DNA from: Cytidiella melzeri
Taxonomy: Eukaryota > Basidiomycota > Agaricomycetes > Polyporales > Irpicaceae
Assembly (NCBI GenBank): GCA_022592445.1
Contig: JABYQR010000015.1
Span: forward strand, 186,001-250,000
Direction: 5' to 3'
Length of the DNA: 64,000 nt
Under the pieces are notes generated by a model. The model did no database searches, had not been told where the DNA came from, and worked only from the letters and a program-made list of their open reading frames with translations. A program made the position numbers and the translations under genes. The first letter of the stretch is position 1; each line of letters begins with the position of its first letter. Shown here piece by piece: positions 32,749-42,519 of the stretch.

Positions 32749-33494
32749 TGTCATGGATGGCCTGACTAGCCCTTAATTTTCGCAAATTACCTCTTGTTTT
32801 TATCTATAAAACTCCGGGCTGCAGCTCAGTTGCAACCTTTCCTACATAAACTCCTTTGAGCGCCCATATCACGTGGCTTAGATGCTCCACACGGTCACAT
32901 TACTTGCTACTACGTCACACTGGCATGTGACTTAGCTTAAGTAAGACCACATGGCTACAGAACACATGGCTCAGCCCATAGCTAGGGTTTGACGTCATAG
33001 ATACCATCCACATGGGCTCCTTATTGTTCTTTCCCTATTGTTCTCTTTATGGAAGGATGTTCTCACAGGTGTGGGAATGGAATACAATAGTTGGTCTCCT
33101 TTTAGATAGATTCTCTCACGAGTCCAGTTCTTGGCAAGGACTAGACAATAGCTATTGTTCCCATTTAGGTAGTTCTTTTGTTCTTTGTTCACACGGCTTC
33201 TTGCAAAGCCTGCCCTCAACATGGGCTGTGCGCAGGTCCCTGAAGTCTATATATACTGCTGCATGTACGCTCCTAGCCCCCATCTCGACCTCTTGGTCTC
33301 TACTGGGCTAGGTAAGCAAATCCCCTCTGTACTACATAGCTGGTAGTCAGAATACTAACTTGGTCTCTACTGGGCTAGCTTTTTGAATAAGTTTGATAGC
33401 TGGTGAACGCATTGTGCTTCACGCCTGCCACCACCTCCTCGTCATCATCCACATTGTGTCCCTGTTTGTCACGTCGAGCCCTGTCTCCGTGTCA
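32749..33494 (+). repeat. LTR-1, 3' LTR of the chimera (746 bases)
   Basis: Starts TGTCATGGATGG and ends CCGTGTCA. Matches the 5' LTR of element A. TATATATA at 33248-33255 and, 34 bases on, ATCTCGACCT (33282-33291), the presumed self-primer. The 5 bases after it are catgt. Confidence 0.93.
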
Positions 33495-34391
33495 CATGTA
33501 AGTGGGAATCTTGAAATTGTCCTTGACTGGTTTGACCCGCATTGACTTCGTAGGTAAGCCCTTGAATATGTAGAAATTGACAACTGCTCTGATAGCTCCA
33601 TCATAACCTGCATCCACAGCCACTGCTTGCGGACACCGAGTTGCCTTGTACATCAGAACAATCCTTTGCTCCTAAGCATCTCTCTATGCCCATTGTAGAG
33701 GCTGCAATAATTGCTACAAGCATACGCACCCTGGGCTACAGTGTTATTGGCTTGACTGCAAGCAACACAGCAAAAACCCGGATGCTCACTCGCAGCTCAA
33801 TCAGATTAGGATGTACCTGGCCGAGTTAGAGGTTGAGCTCGCTGCTCTAGAGGAGCAGGACCGGTCGGGGCCATATCACTTGGATGATGTTGCTACTTGA
33901 GGTTAATCTCCCACCCAATTGTCAGCACTAAACAAACTCCGCTAGGCGCGGGCTGATGGCGCCAAACCGAGAGCTCGGTGTGGGACTTAGATGATTTTCA
34001 GAGTGTGGCGAGCCCGTCAATAGGTGTACAATAGGTTCCGCAGAAATACATAGGATAACAAAGAGTACATTTTGAGTCTATACAACTGATGCCTTGAGAT
34101 ACATAGGATAACAAAGAGTACATTCTTAACATCATAACAAAGGGTACATTTTGAGTCTATAGAACTGATGCCTCAGACTTTTGTGAGCTCCTCAACAGCT
34201 AGTCACATAGTAATCTTAGGCAATTACATGGGACAATCAATATAATTGAAGGGTACAATTTTCAGTATATAAGAGTGTACATATTCTAGTATATAAGTCT
34301 GTTACATAGTGTACAAAACCTTACTGATGGCATTGTGAATCTTCCAATTCCCTCTTTCTAGTCAAGCACTATTCATGCCTCTGTCAGGCTC

Positions 34392-34790
34392 TTTGTTTCT
34401 TCTGTTTGCACTGCTCACATACTCACACATGTTTCACAGTGTAGCATGGTTACTTATATTGCATTTGGAAAAGCTGCCATTTCCCTTTTCCGGTACAGCT
34501 CTATTTATATCTTTGCCATGCTATGCTTCCGTTTCCTTGGTTTTCTCAACTTACGCAGGTTTTGTCTTCTGTTTGTGCTGCTTGCATGCTCATACATGTT
34601 TTGCAGTGTATCATAGTTACTTAGATTGTGTTTGGAACAGCTCCCCTTTCCCTTTTCCGGTACAGCTCTACTTATATCTTTGCCATGCTATGCTTCTGTT
34701 TCCTTGGTTTTCTCAACTTACGCAGGTTTTGTCTTCTGTTTGTGCTGCTTGCATGCTCATACATGTTTCACAGTGTATCATAGTTACTTA
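34392..34790 (+). repeat. 167-base tandem repeat inside the MULE
   Basis: Three units, the last partial, beginning near 34392, 34561 and 34728 (spacing 169 and 167). Each has TTCTGTTTG..CTGC, CATGTTT..CAGTGTA and CCCTTTTCCGGTACAGCTCT. Units 2 and 3 are nearly identical. The open frame across them is probably a by-product. Confidence 0.85.
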
Positions 34791-34796
34791 AATGAT

Positions 34797-35213
34797 CTGC
34801 TCGATTCAAATCCAACTTCAATTCAGTCATTGCCCAACAAGGCACCAGCAACAGGCCGAGACGGCCTTATGCGTACCAGAGCAGGTGGGGGTGCTGGCTT
34901 TGAGGTGAGCAGCACTAGTTCTATGCTGACTATCAAACAACATACTGAATACACTTTGCATGTTAAGCTTGACAATGAAGAGGAAAATGAGATCAACAAA
35001 AACATTGATCTTATTGCCTATCTTGCGCAAACACTACGAGAGCAAGGAGATAACACAGAATGGCTGAAGTGCATCATGCCAAAGCTACGCCCTGCTGTTG
35101 ACCTTGCACGACAGGTACAGCAACACGAAGCTCGTCGCACTATGCCTATCACCAATGGTAGTAGTTGCAATCGGCAATCTTTACCTCCAACTCTCATTGG
35201 GTACCGCTATTGA
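34797..35213 (+). CDS. Candidate captured coding segment in the MULE
   Basis: After the tandem repeats the frame continues for about 135 codons with ordinary composition: an Arg/Gly start (RDGLMRTRAGGGAGFEV), then a helical acidic region (LDNEEENEINKNIDLIAYLA, WLKCIMPKLRPAVDLARQVQ). MULEs often carry pieces of host genes. I do not recognise this piece and there is no clear start codon, so it may be a gene fragment or chance. Confidence 0.3.
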   Translation: MLDSNPTSIQSLPNKAPATGRDGLMRTRAGGGAGFEVSSTSSMLTIKQHTEYTLHVKLDNEEENEINKNIDLIAYLAQTLREQGDNTEWLKCIMPKLRPAVDLARQVQQHEARRTMPITNGSSCNRQSLPPTLIGYRY

Positions 35214-36090
35214 GCCAGTCCAGACATTTCACGCACTGCTTCATGTTGTTTTCGCAGGGTTCTGATGCGTGCACGGGAGGGGGCTCGAAAGGAAAGAACA
35301 CAATGTTATTAAGTAGCTACAAAAATACACGGATTTTATATTGTTTTAGCATTTCAGATAAGACAAAAGGGGAATATCAAAGCAAGTAATCTGGCGGAAT
35401 GACGGAAAGGCGGGCGGCGGGAACAAGCGGATACAGATGAAAGAGGCGGGAAACCTAAAATAACAACACTTCGAGCTCCAAACAGCCCTCTACACAGCCT
35501 TAGTCTGAGGCATCAGTTCCATAGACTCACAATGTACCCTTTGTTATGATGTTAAGAATGTACTCTTTGTTATCCTATGTATCCCAAGGCATCAGTTGTA
35601 TAGACTCAAAATGTACTCTTTGTTATCCTATGTATTTCTGCGGAACCTATTGTACACCTATTGACGGGCTTGCCGCACTCTGAAAATCATCTAAGTCCCG
35701 CGCCGAGCTCTCGGATTGGCGCCATCAGCCCGCGCCTAGCGGAGTTTGTATAGTGCTGACAACTGGGTGGGAGATTAACGTCAAGTGATGTTGCTCAAGA
35801 GCTGAAAATAGTGGGTCCTCAATGGCTTGAGGTTGAACTGCGAGGGTAAGGTGCTGAATCTGATCACTGTGTGTACTTGTTCTAACCCGCCCTCTAGACT
35901 TCAACTAGAGCACGAGAGATACAGAGAAGCGTTGTCTAATAGCGGTAGTTCAACTTGTCCCTCAAGACTTGCGGTATTCTTTACAAACAAAGGGGCAGAA
36001 ACTGCTGCGTTTTTCGCTGAGGTCGATGCTATGCTGACAAAAGTGCGCAAACTTCAAACGACCTGCATGGTACAATATTAGTACACAACT

Positions 36091-36718
36091 CACTCAGCAA
36101 ACTTGCTTCTGATTGTTACTGCAGATAATGACACAAACGTTGAGAGTGAGACTCGAACAAGCGCATGATTCTGACTCTTCAAGAGACAACAATATGGCTG
36201 ACATTCTTGGACCGTGTACGTCGTTATCCTGTTCACACAGTCGTCTTAACCTACCGACGGTTTGCAAAGCTTCTTGGACGCTGACCAATGCGACCTTCAA
36301 CTTTGGAGTACAGCCGTCAAGATCTCGTTGGTTGTAGCTTACGAGCTTACGCAACACTTGACTTGACGCAGTCTATTGCAGGCTGACCATTTGTAACTCT
36401 CTGTACACATCACCATAGCTCTCTTTTCTGCCGTTGATATAGATAGGAGCCTATCGCAACAACGTATTACCTGGCGGGTTGAGTCCTGGTATTGGTACAA
36501 ACTGTGCTATATGAGTCAAATTCCCTACTACCAGGGTATACAAATATACATAGCACTGGCAGCCCAGAAAGAGCAGCAACTTCAGAAAGCTCCACGCTGG
36601 TCGACAACACTCAATTTTTGGGCCTTGAGACTTCAAAGATCCATCCTCTGTATTCAATAATCCCTTCTAGGACGCAGTCTGCGAGTACAACTAAAGATAC
36701 GAGGAATGACACTACATA
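36091..36718. other. No firm gene
   Basis: Possible last exon of the split ORF (about 36124-36340) after a CTGCAG acceptor. The rest is unique sequence up to the LTR-4 duplication ACGT at 36719-36722. Confidence 0.3.
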
Positions 36719-36722
36719 ACGT

Positions 36723-38568
36723 TGATACGCCCGGAAATTGGCTAGGCGCGGAGACCCGGCAGCAGCCCGCCATTTGCGCGGCCCACGTCATCCTGAGCGG
36801 CAAATCCCTCCACTTTCCCAGCGTCACGGGCACGAGGAGTTCACCAAGGTCACGAGGAGTCCGCCGAGGATCCGAGGACTTGACAAGGAGCAGCAACGCG
36901 CCAGAAACATCCGAGGCCAAGGAATCGCACCGAACTCTGACTCACAGACATGCCCCTTTTGCATTGGAGCATGGGCCGGCCAGCCACCAAAAGTTTCAGA
37001 CGCGGGCCGGACCAATGGTAGAAGAAACTTGACGCGCGAACCCCGTTTCAGGAAGACTCCTATCACGCCATGCTGTGCAACTCTTGGACGGCGCCTCATC
37101 ACCTGCTCGCAACGGTTGGCGCCTCTTCAGCGCAAGGGCGCGCGCCACTGCTCCGCGTCGACCAACGCTGTGTCCGGCCGGGCGTCGACTCGCTGGGCAT
37201 TTTGCCTCCGCAGACGGAAGTATTCTGCCACCCCGTTTCCTCGCTCTCGTGTTTGGGTTTAGGACATAGAGGGAAAGGTTTAGGAGAGGGTCTTTAGGAT
37301 ATATATAAAGGTGTTGTTTGTACTGCGTAAAAATCAATCAATCCCCACCCCAGTTTCCAGAGTTCACTTTACGCTTTGCGTTCGCATCGAGGGAGTCTCT
37401 TCACGCCCATAGCTGTAGCTTCTTCTGCGTTGTCTCATTGCGACCTCTTCCACGTTTATGTCTGCTGCGTCTAACAACGACAACCCGCCTCGAGTCTGCC
37501 GTTACTGTCCCACTGTTCCCCGCTTACCCGATGGTCACTGCCCTTACCGCCCGCGCCCACGCGAGGTTCTACGCCGTTATCCCATCTTTCCCGCGCCCAC
37601 GCCGCCGCCAGAACCCTCAGCAGCGCCTACGGTCTCCCCTGAGAGATCAACTCCTAAATCACCCTCGCCAGCGTCGTCTGTCGCCTCTGTTGCGGACTCG
37701 CTTGATAACTGCTCCTATTGCGACACTCAGAGCGACCACCCAATTCCCCTATGTTCAGGACCTTTCGTCCTGCTTGACTGCGATCGCCCGCGCGCGCCGC
37801 ACCCAGATTGCTGGCTATCTCCAGACTTTGCAGGCGAGGATCACGAGTGCGAACTAGTGCAGTTCAATCTTACCAGCTCTACCAACGTTGTCGTTGGCCA
37901 CGCATTTGCCTGTAATACGCATCGCTGCTTGGGAGGTGTTGTTCTACACTACCGCCCCCGCGCGCAGTCTGTTGAGTCCAATTGACGGCAATCTCACATA
38001 GCCTTCCGCTGCGACCCGCGCGCCATTAGTTTATCTTTCTCTTACGGTTCCTTTGGCTTTGTTATACTGCGTTTGCTTTTCACTGCGTTATTTTACTGCG
38101 TTACTGCGTTGCGTTTCACCTTCACTGCGTCGAGCTTACTGCGTTCACTTTCACTGCGCCCGCGTTTTACAGCAACTTCTTCATCTTCACCAGCAACCGC
38201 GTTTTGTATTTGAGATTCATATTGCACCTGCGTTTTCCATCCATGTCTCTCCGCGCGCCGTCTTACTACAAGTCGCAACGTCTCCCGCGCGTTCTCTTTG
38301 AGCCGCGCTATAACTCTTTTGCTTTCACCGCGCCCACTTGCCTTTTTACCCGCGATACGCGTGGTAGTTGCCCGCCTAGCTCCCTGCGCATACACTTTAT
38401 CATAAACCTTGTCGCTCTTTTTAGCACAGGTAAAACTAGGACTCTAAGACCACCTTGCACACTTTAACACTTCCGCGCTTCCACACCTTTACACTTCTAT
38501 TGCCACTTTGTGGGTGGTTGTGTTGTCTTTAAGGTTGTTCATAGTTTGAAGCGTGACTAAGTGTCTCA
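36723..38568 (+). repeat. LTR-4 family copy 2 (solo, 1,846 bases)
   Basis: Starts TGATACGCCCGG and ends GTGTCTCA, flanked by ACGT at 36719-36722 and 38569-38572. If the end is taken one base earlier the duplication is AACGT, so 4 or 5 bases. A TATA region (ATATATATAA, 37299-37308) divides a U3-like part from a downstream part holding the 175-codon ORF. I call it a solo LTR of an absent Ty3/gypsy-type family. Confidence 0.85.
37458..37985 (+). CDS. 175-residue Cys-rich ORF inside LTR-4 copy 2
   Basis: Same ORF as at 2886-2359 and 60395-60922, beginning about 150 bases after the TATA box, so LTR-driven RNA would carry it near its 5' end. Relative to copy 1 the residues differ at a handful of positions (for example NGRC/DGHC, RRSGG/CLGG); relative to copy 3 I see only Arg/Cys and Ser/Pro changes. 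No intron is needed. Cys pairs CRYC and CSYC, then a CDRP, HPDCW, HECEL series. Family unknown. Confidence 0.5.
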   Translation: MSAASNNDNPPRVCRYCPTVPRLPDGHCPYRPRPREVLRRYPIFPAPTPPPEPSAAPTVSPERSTPKSPSPASSVASVADSLDNCSYCDTQSDHPIPLCSGPFVLLDCDRPRAPHPDCWLSPDFAGEDHECELVQFNLTSSTNVVVGHAFACNTHRCLGGVVLHYRPRAQSVESN

Positions 38569-38572
38569 ACGT

Positions 38573-40385
38573 TGTCAGCGTCGGACGGAACCATGATGTC
38601 TGTTGTGTCCTACGGTCAGCCAAATTTCTGCAGAACTCGATGTTGAATCACTGCTGTCCTTTTATGAGCTTTACTAGAAGCTCCATAGTCAACGAACGCA
38701 CCGTTAAAAATTCATGTGAAACATATTGTTGACAACCAAGACAGCCAAAAATAAGGAAAACCATCCTTTGACCATGGTCCTACCGGCAAGACTCCCGTTT
38801 GACCGAGTTTCCAGGTATTCGTAGTCTTCAGGGGAGGGGGTGTCCAGGTTGCGACTGCACGTCCCTGATGCCCATGTGTCATCGATATGCAAAATTTCTC
38901 TGCAGTGAGAAGGCGAGATTACTGATATAATATTGGCTAAGCCGCGTGGAGTCTGACGGTGGTAAACATAATGGGAATCCATACCGCATAGGCCGCAGCG
39001 TAGTCTCAACCTTGCATCAACAAAGACAATGGAGACGCTCCCGGGGATAGCTTAAAGGCGACAGCAGTGACAGAAAATTGCGCAGTATGGTTAGCAGTCT
39101 GTCGGTGCCATTGAAGCATGGCATGAAGATCTTCCTCAATTTGCCGGGCGCGGTCACGTTGTAGGCGAATGGTACGTAGCACTAGAAGTTCTCCTTGTTG
39201 TGCTTGCCACATTCGCATTGTTCAGTTAAATCGTAGACAGCGGTATTGGGAGTGATTTGGCACTGCAGTCAATTTTGTGGCCGCGTGTGCTAGTAAGGGT
39301 TGCAGGGTGGGTCACAGGGGGCTGAGACGCATCTGAGTTCCGGCTGGCTTAGCAGGTTGTAGCGTAGGGTGCTGGACACTAGCTGGGATATTTTGCCTCT
39401 TCTTGATAGCGCTAGAGTAGTCGCTAACGATAGACGTGAGTTTAATTCTGCGAAAAAACGGTGGTGGTGGTTAATGTTAGAGTGTAGTTTGAAGAGCACT
39501 TCTTCGGCATCTCGGGTCTCTTAAGATGGACGAAGTGTACCCGGGGAAGCGCTCCAGAGAAACTGAGACCCCGGTGCAGAAATACAGGGGATGCCACGCA
39601 TTGTGCCTCGGTTACAGCCCCACGACAAAGTCCTATCTTCCTCCATCCAAGTCAATGCACCAGTATTTGCCCTTGTACTTTTGTACTCTGCCCATGCTCA
39701 GTGGCACTCACTTGAGATAGTGGACGATCAGCCAAGTGAAACCCTTGGACCCATGTTTGCGTACTCGATCAATCATTCAGTGTCTAAGTAGATACGTGCA
39801 TACTACATACACCATCTTTGCATCCACGTGGAGGCTGCAGGAGCCAGGCAACTGGCGGTTGGACTCATTTTTTCCTGGTAAAGCAGACATGCTGGTACCT
39901 CGAGCGGGCAATAATCGCCTTGTAACTTGTGTTGTGCACCAATAATAAGGATGTAAAGATGTTAAATATCTAGGCTGTGACTAAATCTATAATGTAAGAT
40001 TGATCAACTATCCCCATCAGGTAAATAATCAAAAAAATATTATACTTTATAATGCGCGGCGGGAGTTTCTATTGAGCGCCAAACATTGAAAAGTTGCACA
40101 TATAAGGCAGGTGTTTACGTTTTCTTGCAAAGGGGAGCCGCGAGCAATGTAATGTATTATCAAGTGTCACAAACTCCCGTCACTCAATGTAAAGCGGTAG
40201 CAGTAGCAAAATATTATATTTGAAACCATTAGAACATTACACGGAAACCTTTCTCCAATCATGAAATTGCCCAACCTCTGTCAATTTGACTTGTCAACTC
40301 CACCACATGTCCAAAGCGCCCAGTCCTGTCTGGGCACCCAAAAGACTGTGTCCGATGATCACAAACAAGCATGACCTCCGCCACC
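38573..40385. other. Mostly non-coding; weak minus-strand gene candidate
   Basis: Minus-strand frames at 39499-39290, 39218-39006 and 39009-38704 could be exons of one gene. The middle one has a helical QLLVLRTIRLQRDRA-like segment (ELLVLRTIRLQRDRARQIEE) and the last ends with a hydrophobic stretch (WFSLFLAVLVVNNMF). I cannot join them with confidence or name a family. 39950-40260 is AT-rich and empty. Confidence 0.25.
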
Positions 40386-40390
40386 ACCAC

Positions 40391-40460
40391 ATTCAACGAC
40401 AACGACAACGCCAACGCCAATGCCAACGCCAACGACAACTACCACCATCACCACCACCCA
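40391..40460 (+). repeat. CAACGN simple repeat
   Basis: Short hexamer-like array of CAACGA and CAACGC units followed by CCACCAT units, just upstream of the ABC transporter relic. Confidence 0.8.
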
Positions 40461-40599
40461 CTACCCACTAAGCCATGGTTGCAGGGAGAATTGTCCAGAT
40501 TGCTTACATAACTGCAGAACATAAAGTGCTGATTTGAGCCTAGCGGAAACATCCTCAAACCCTCCCTTGACCTCCTCCTCTTAGCTTTCATGTACGCTC

Positions 40600-42200
40600 A
40601 GTGTGCGCGGTACAGTCCTACTCTTTGTCAACTATTATGTAACGGCGCACATACTCCGTGCTGTAACACCTGCATTTGGGGGTCTGGCTGCTGTAGAAGG
40701 CAGACTGGAGGGCGAGTATTGCGCTGGGATCATCAGGAAACAAAACGAAGTCTCTGGCAGCTACGGAGCTCTCTGGAGCACTTTGTAGCAGCTGGGAGCT
40801 CGGGTAGCCTTTGCATTGTTTCCTGATTATGGGAAGAGTGGGAAGAGATAGTGAGGAGGTTGTGTTTTACAACGGTGGATCTAGAGAGAGGGACATCCTC
40901 TGGAGAGCGTATCTGAGGCTAATAAAGCACATAAACTCAATCTACAAGGCAAAACCAAGCATATTTTGCTTATGTCTGACAAATGCTGACATGACTTGTC
41001 GTATATATAGATCCGGATCGCCTACAAATGGATAGAGGACTAGGTGATCAAGTACCTCTGGAGTGCAGCAGGCTACAGATTGATCTCCATTCCTGTGTTG
41101 CTTACCTGTAGGAAACGAAGTGTGGGTGTACAAGCACCTTTTCCACATGGAGAGCGAACAAATGATGAGGTTGCAAATCGCACTGAAAGTATGTTCATTT
41201 GCAAAATAACATATCTAGCTTAGCAGTAGTTGAACTACCGCTCTTGCAGCCCACATATCATCGAGACGTCTACTTCTGTCCTTGGCAGACACTGGTGGGC
41301 GACTGATGTATGCCTACAAGAATTGCTTGAGCTTGCAGGCCTCACAACGTGTCTGTACACCCTATTGTCAACACTTCATGGCCTCAAACCACTCCCTACC
41401 ATCACCCCATTGATACAACCACCACCACCCATCATGACCACATCTTCAGTTTTGTCTCCTGCAACAGACCACTCAACTGACGCAGACAAAGTAGAGCTCT
41501 CTCACATCGATGTCTCTTTCCCATAAAGCATCGTGACCACCAACGTCCTGCTCTTTCTCGTTTGTGACCTCTCTCTTTCTCTCAAACCCAGCAATCACCT
41601 TATGATTACCGGAAGCAATGGTGTCGGCAAAACGAGCGTTGCACGGGTCATTGCCGGTTTATGGGCAGGGCGTTCCTACACCTCCAAACTTGCATCCTCC
41701 TCCTCCTTGTTCTCCCGCCCGCCAGGGAAGAAAGGCGTGTTTGTTTTGCCGCAGAGGAGCTACATGGTTTCAGGGAGTTTGTTGGACCAGTTGATTTACC
41801 CGGACTTGTATGCGGAGTTTGTGGAGAGTGGGAGGGGGGTGGAGGAGTTGAAAGGGGATTTTGGAGGCAGTGAGTTTGGGGTATTTGCAAGATAGGGAGG
41901 GAGGCTGGTTTACAAGGAAGGAGTGGAGGGATGTGTTGAGTGGGGGTGAGAAGCAGAGGGCGCGTTTTGGTCCTTTTGTGTGAATAAATATATTGGGAGT
42001 TACTGATGGCAGCGCTGTAGATGGCCATGACAAGAGTCTTTTATCATAAGCCCAAGTTTGCTGTCCTCGATGGTATGTTTTCATCTGGCACTTGAACGAT
42101 GTCTATTGCTGACATGTTGGTGCAGAATGTACGAGTGCTGTCTTGAGCGCCGTGGAAGGGCGCATGTATGAGCATGCCAAGTCACTTGGTATAACGATGA
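40600..42200 (+). pseudogene. Peroxisomal-type ABC transporter (ABCD/PXA family) relic
   Basis: Pieces of one half-transporter in order. Membrane part: RAVTPAFGGLAAVEGRLEGEY (40650-40720), and the family EAA-type loop VFYNGGSRERDILWRAYLRL (40862-40920). Then KYLWSAAGYRLISIPV after an in-frame TAG at 41041-41043, RRLLLSLADTGGRLMYAY (about 41262-41320), and a one-base loss before ELAGLTTCLYTLLSTLHGL. ATPase part: Walker A ITGSNGVGKTS (about 41605), [41 protein letters not shown] with the ABC signature (about 41910-41960), then FYHKPKFAVLD split by an intron from ECTSAV (Walker B, about 42125). Members import very-long-chain acyl-CoA into peroxisomes. The stop and frameshifts make this non-functional; the N-terminal third is missing. 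Confidence 0.88.
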
Positions 42201-42519
42201 CGCCCTCCAAGATCAGCTCAACCGTCCACTTGACTCTCTGAGTGCGGTCATAGACCTCAAGAAACGCTGCATTCACCCGTGCAAGTCTATTCAACATGCC
42301 AGACTCACCCCAGACAACCGTACGTCTTTGCCCCACACCCTGCCACCGTATGCTGACTCTTTGCGTTGGCAATAGTACTCAAGTCCATTTTTGTGGTAAG
42401 TACACATTCACCTCGCCGGTTGAAGGGACACCTGACCCTAACCACGGATGTATTCATCAATGTGTGAGTGCAACCGAGGAAGCTTTGTCACTGCTCGCTT
42501 CAACCACTGATTGTTGTCA

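Larger units (their letters stand above)
24720..33494 (+). mobile_element. Chimeric Ty3/gypsy element (LTR-2 5' half, LTR-1 3' half)
   Basis: Plus strand. LTR-2 (24720-25446), primer site, leader ORF, LTR-2-family gag up to about 28305, then an abrupt switch to LTR-1-family gag tail, pol, chromodomain, polypurine tract and LTR-1 (32749-33494). The ends are different LTR families, and the flanks (caatg before 24720, catgt after 33494) do not match. This is expected from recombination between two integrated elements, not from one retrotransposition, which makes both LTRs alike. Across the junction the gag frame shifts, so no gag-pol fusion can be made. Confidence 0.88.
33895..35786 (+). mobile_element. 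Mutator-like (MULE) non-autonomous element
   Basis: 1,892 bases with long terminal inverted repeats of about 285 bases (33895-34180; 35505-35786), starting ACTTGAGGTTAATC on one side and ACTTGACGTTAATC on the other. The flanking 9-base duplication is perfect: GATGTTGCT at 33886-33894 and 35787-35795. Long inverted repeats plus 9-base duplication are the hallmark of MULEs. No transposase is encoded. The interior has a 167-base tandem repeat and a candidate captured coding segment. Confidence 0.93.
33699..36078 (+). pseudogene. Unrecognised ORF split by the Mutator-like element
   Basis: Removing 33895-35786 and one copy of the 9-base duplication leaves one frame: a Cys-rich start (GCNNCYKHTHPGLQCYWLDC), a charged helix (RMYLAELEVELAALEEQD), GPYHLDDVAQELK across the insertion site, then LEVELR. 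The next exon follows a GTAAGG...CTCTAG intron (35847 to about 35896), phase 2, continuing LEHERYREALS and RLAVFFTNKGAETAAFFAEV up to about 36069. A further exon after GTACAATATTAG...CTGCAG is possible. The Cys pattern could bind zinc. I do not recognise the family, and the 5' end near 33699 is uncertain because LTR-1 lies just upstream. Confidence 0.6.

Noticed and set aside
24720..33494. One intact autonomous Ty3/gypsy element
   Set aside because: Different LTR families at the ends, a gag frame break at 28305, Asp-to-Asn in protease, Glu-to-Lys in integrase and a stop at 32065.
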